Of a stretch of DNA of 6,545 nucleotides, positions 5,440-6,545 are shown in pieces. Source of the DNA: DASXBJ01 sp036491755 (GTDB taxonomy: Bacteria; Chloroflexota; Dormibacteria; Dormibacterales; Dormibacteraceae); the NCBI GenBank assembly GCA_036491755.1, contig DASXBJ010000097.1, positions 1 to 6,545 on the forward strand, read 5' to 3'. The first letter of the stretch is position 1. Each line of letters opens with the position of its first letter. The translations under genes and the position numbers were made by a program. The notes beneath the pieces are model-generated. The model was given only the letters and a program-made list of their open reading frames with translations. It was not told the origin of the DNA and ran no database searches.

Positions 5440-6177
5440 GTGACCGGTGTCGATCGGCCGCCGCCCGATCTGGTTGACGTGCGCGCCCTCACATTTGATG
5501 TCTTCGGCACGACCGTCGATTGGTTTTCCGGAGTCGCCGCCGCCGCGCGGAAGCTCGGCGGCAAAACCGGCGTGCAGGCCGACTGGGAGAAGCTGGCGGT
5601 GGCCTGGCGCGCCTTGTACATACCTTCGATGAACCGGGTGCGAAGCGGCGAGCTGCCATGGACCAATTTCGATCGACTCCACCGGATCTCGCTCGACCAG
5701 GTCCTCCGCGAGCTTGGTGTGGAGGGATTCTCGCCGGCTGATCGAGACGAGCTGACCCTCGCCTGGCAGCGGCTCCCGCCGTGGCCGGACTCCAAGGGGG
5801 GCCTTGCGCGCCTGGGCGGTCGGTATGTCGTGTCGACGCTTTCGAACGGCAACCGGTCGCAACAGGAAGCCCTGGTCGAGTTCGCCTGCCTGCCGTTCCA
5901 GCGCCTGCTGTCCGCCGAGGACTTCCAACACTACAAGCCGGACCCGGAGGTCTACCTGGGTGCGGCCGCGGCTCTGGGCCTGGCCCCTGGGCAGGTGATG
6001 ATGGTGGCGGCGCACAAAGGCGACCTGCGCGCCGCCCAGTCGGCGGGCTTGCGGGCGGCGTTTGTCGAGCGTCCGCTCGAGAGGGGCGACGCGGGAGGGG
6101 CGGATCTCCTGCCTGATCCGGAATCCGACGTGCAGGCGACCGACTTCATGGACCTGGCCGATCAGCTGGGCTGCTAG
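5440..6177 (+). CDS. Type II haloacid dehalogenase-like HAD hydrolase
   Basis: This 245-residue cytosolic HAD-superfamily hydrolase belongs to the (S)-2-haloacid dehalogenase type II group. That group removes halide from 2-haloalkanoates through an Asp-ester intermediate, although many members have unproven substrates. Motif I is LTFDVFGTTVDW (17-28) with nucleophile Asp20 and Thr24. Motif II is STLSNGN (132-138) with Ser135 and Asn136. Motif III is HYKPDPEVY (164-172) with Lys166. Motif IV is MMVAAHKGDLRAAQSAGL (187-204) with Asp195. The C terminus DFMDLADQLGC is typical of the family. The Ser and Asn that precede the last Asp in L-DEX-type enzymes are Ala and His here, so haloacid activity is a family inference, not shown. 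The start GTG 5440 agrees with a TAGACT box six bases upstream; GTG 5479 is an alternative. Confidence 0.92.
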   Translation: MTGVDRPPPDLVDVRALTFDVFGTTVDWFSGVAAAARKLGGKTGVQADWEKLAVAWRALYIPSMNRVRSGELPWTNFDRLHRISLDQVLRELGVEGFSPADRDELTLAWQRLPPWPDSKGGLARLGGRYVVSTLSNGNRSQQEALVEFACLPFQRLLSAEDFQHYKPDPEVYLGAAAALGLAPGQVMMVAAHKGDLRAAQSAGLRAAFVERPLERGDAGGADLLPDPESDVQATDFMDLADQLGC

Positions 6178-6194
6178 CGCGGTCCGCCTGGAGC

Positions 6195-6200
6195 TAACCT
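6195..6200 (+). promoter_or_regulatory. Possible -10 box TAACCT of the partial right-end gene
   Basis: TAACCT ends seven bases before ATG 6208, in the 30-base gap after the HAD stop. No ribosome site lies between. This is consistent with separate, leaderless transcription rather than cotranscription with the HAD gene. Confidence 0.4.
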
Positions 6201-6207
6201 GACGCCC

Positions 6208-6545
6208 ATGCTCGAGGGCTCCACGCTCGGAACCCTGGTCGAGCTCATGGTCGAGGCCGAGATCCTGGCCGGATCAGCTGGACGCCTGATTCCGTCCCGG
6301 ATGGAGCCCGACGTCGATCACCGAGACCTTGTGGTCGCCGATGTCGGCGGTTTCGGCGCGCTATGGATCCAGGTGAAGGGAACGACTCACCCTGACCATG
6401 AAGGCCGGGTCGTCGCTTTCGCGAACTATGCGGTGGACGCGATTCCCGAGAGCTCTCGCCTCCTCTACCTGATCTGCCTCGTGGATCTCCAGCAGCACCT
6501 GCTCGCGAGGCTGTGGCTCGTGCCTTCCGCGGATTTCAACCGCCT
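6208..6545 (+). CDS. Hypothetical protein with PD-(D/E)XK-like motif (partial, 3' end cut)
   Basis: The first 112 residues of a protein run off the window. I do not recognise a named family. The visible architecture suggests a restriction-endonuclease-like fold. An N-terminal helix with several Glu residues (ELMVEAEILAG, 12-22) is followed by DVDHRDLVVADVG (35-47) with a candidate catalytic Asp40. Then comes the strand ALWIQVKGT (51-59), whose Q-V-K matches the (D/E)-x-K part of the PD-(D/E)XK signature. A hydrophobic strand RLLYLICLVDL (84-94) follows. No signal peptide or membrane segment is evident. The ATG is supported by a TAACCT box seven bases upstream and the absence of coding potential before it. 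The motif could occur by chance; the missing C terminus would help decide. Possible roles range from DNA repair nuclease to a mobile-element or defence nuclease, none shown. Confidence 0.65.
   Translation, partial: MLEGSTLGTLVELMVEAEILAGSAGRLIPSRMEPDVDHRDLVVADVGGFGALWIQVKGTTHPDHEGRVVAFANYAVDAIPESSRLLYLICLVDLQQHLLARLWLVPSADFNR

Noticed and set aside
5097..5852. Minus-strand open frame (251 codons) spanning the VOC and HAD genes
   Set aside because: It overlaps two well-supported genes and their promoter gap, and is Arg/Ser-rich without motifs.

Overview
This is a G+C-rich bacterial chromosomal segment. It has frequent GTG starts, short intergenic gaps and little evidence of long operons. The protein families and the apparently leaderless promoters fit a Terrabacteria-type soil or freshwater lineage such as Actinomycetota, Chloroflexota or Dormibacterota. 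That placement is inference; no rRNA or other phylogenetic marker is present.

Left part (1-1530): a complete uracil phosphoribosyltransferase gene (upp). Just after its stop lies a sequence closely resembling the 3' half of a tRNA-Pro(CGG), but with a broken T stem. It is followed by an orphan COG3910-type AAA/ABC-like ATPase. Base composition drops sharply here (49 G+C in bases 241-300 against 35 in bases 841-900), which suggests a tRNA-associated insertion boundary.

Middle part (1713-3865): three single-gene units in alternating orientation. They are a RibD-C/dihydrofolate-reductase-fold protein on the minus strand, a pyridoxamine-5'-phosphate-oxidase-fold flavoprotein on the plus strand, and a DUF5990 protein on the minus strand. 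The first two are divergent across about 450 bases of non-coding DNA; the last two converge.

Right part (3947-6545): a ribbon-helix-helix (VapB-like) antitoxin gene broken by a one-base frameshift and lacking a toxin. Twenty bases downstream is a short, divergent member of the thymidylate synthase superfamily. Then come a VOC (glyoxalase-fold) protein on the minus strand, a type II haloacid-dehalogenase-like HAD protein divergent from it, and the start of a gene with a PD-(D/E)XK-like D...QVK motif that runs off the window.

The genes look like largely independent small enzyme genes rather than one pathway. The most notable items are the thymidylate-synthase-like protein, which keeps the Cys, Asp, Asn and His/Tyr active-site positions but has His at the phosphate-binding Arg and lacks the C-terminal part; the tRNA-Pro remnant at the composition boundary; and a recurring TANNNT box 6-9 bases before start codons that lack a Shine-Dalgarno sequence, which suggests leaderless transcription. 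No complete new multi-gene system could be demonstrated.
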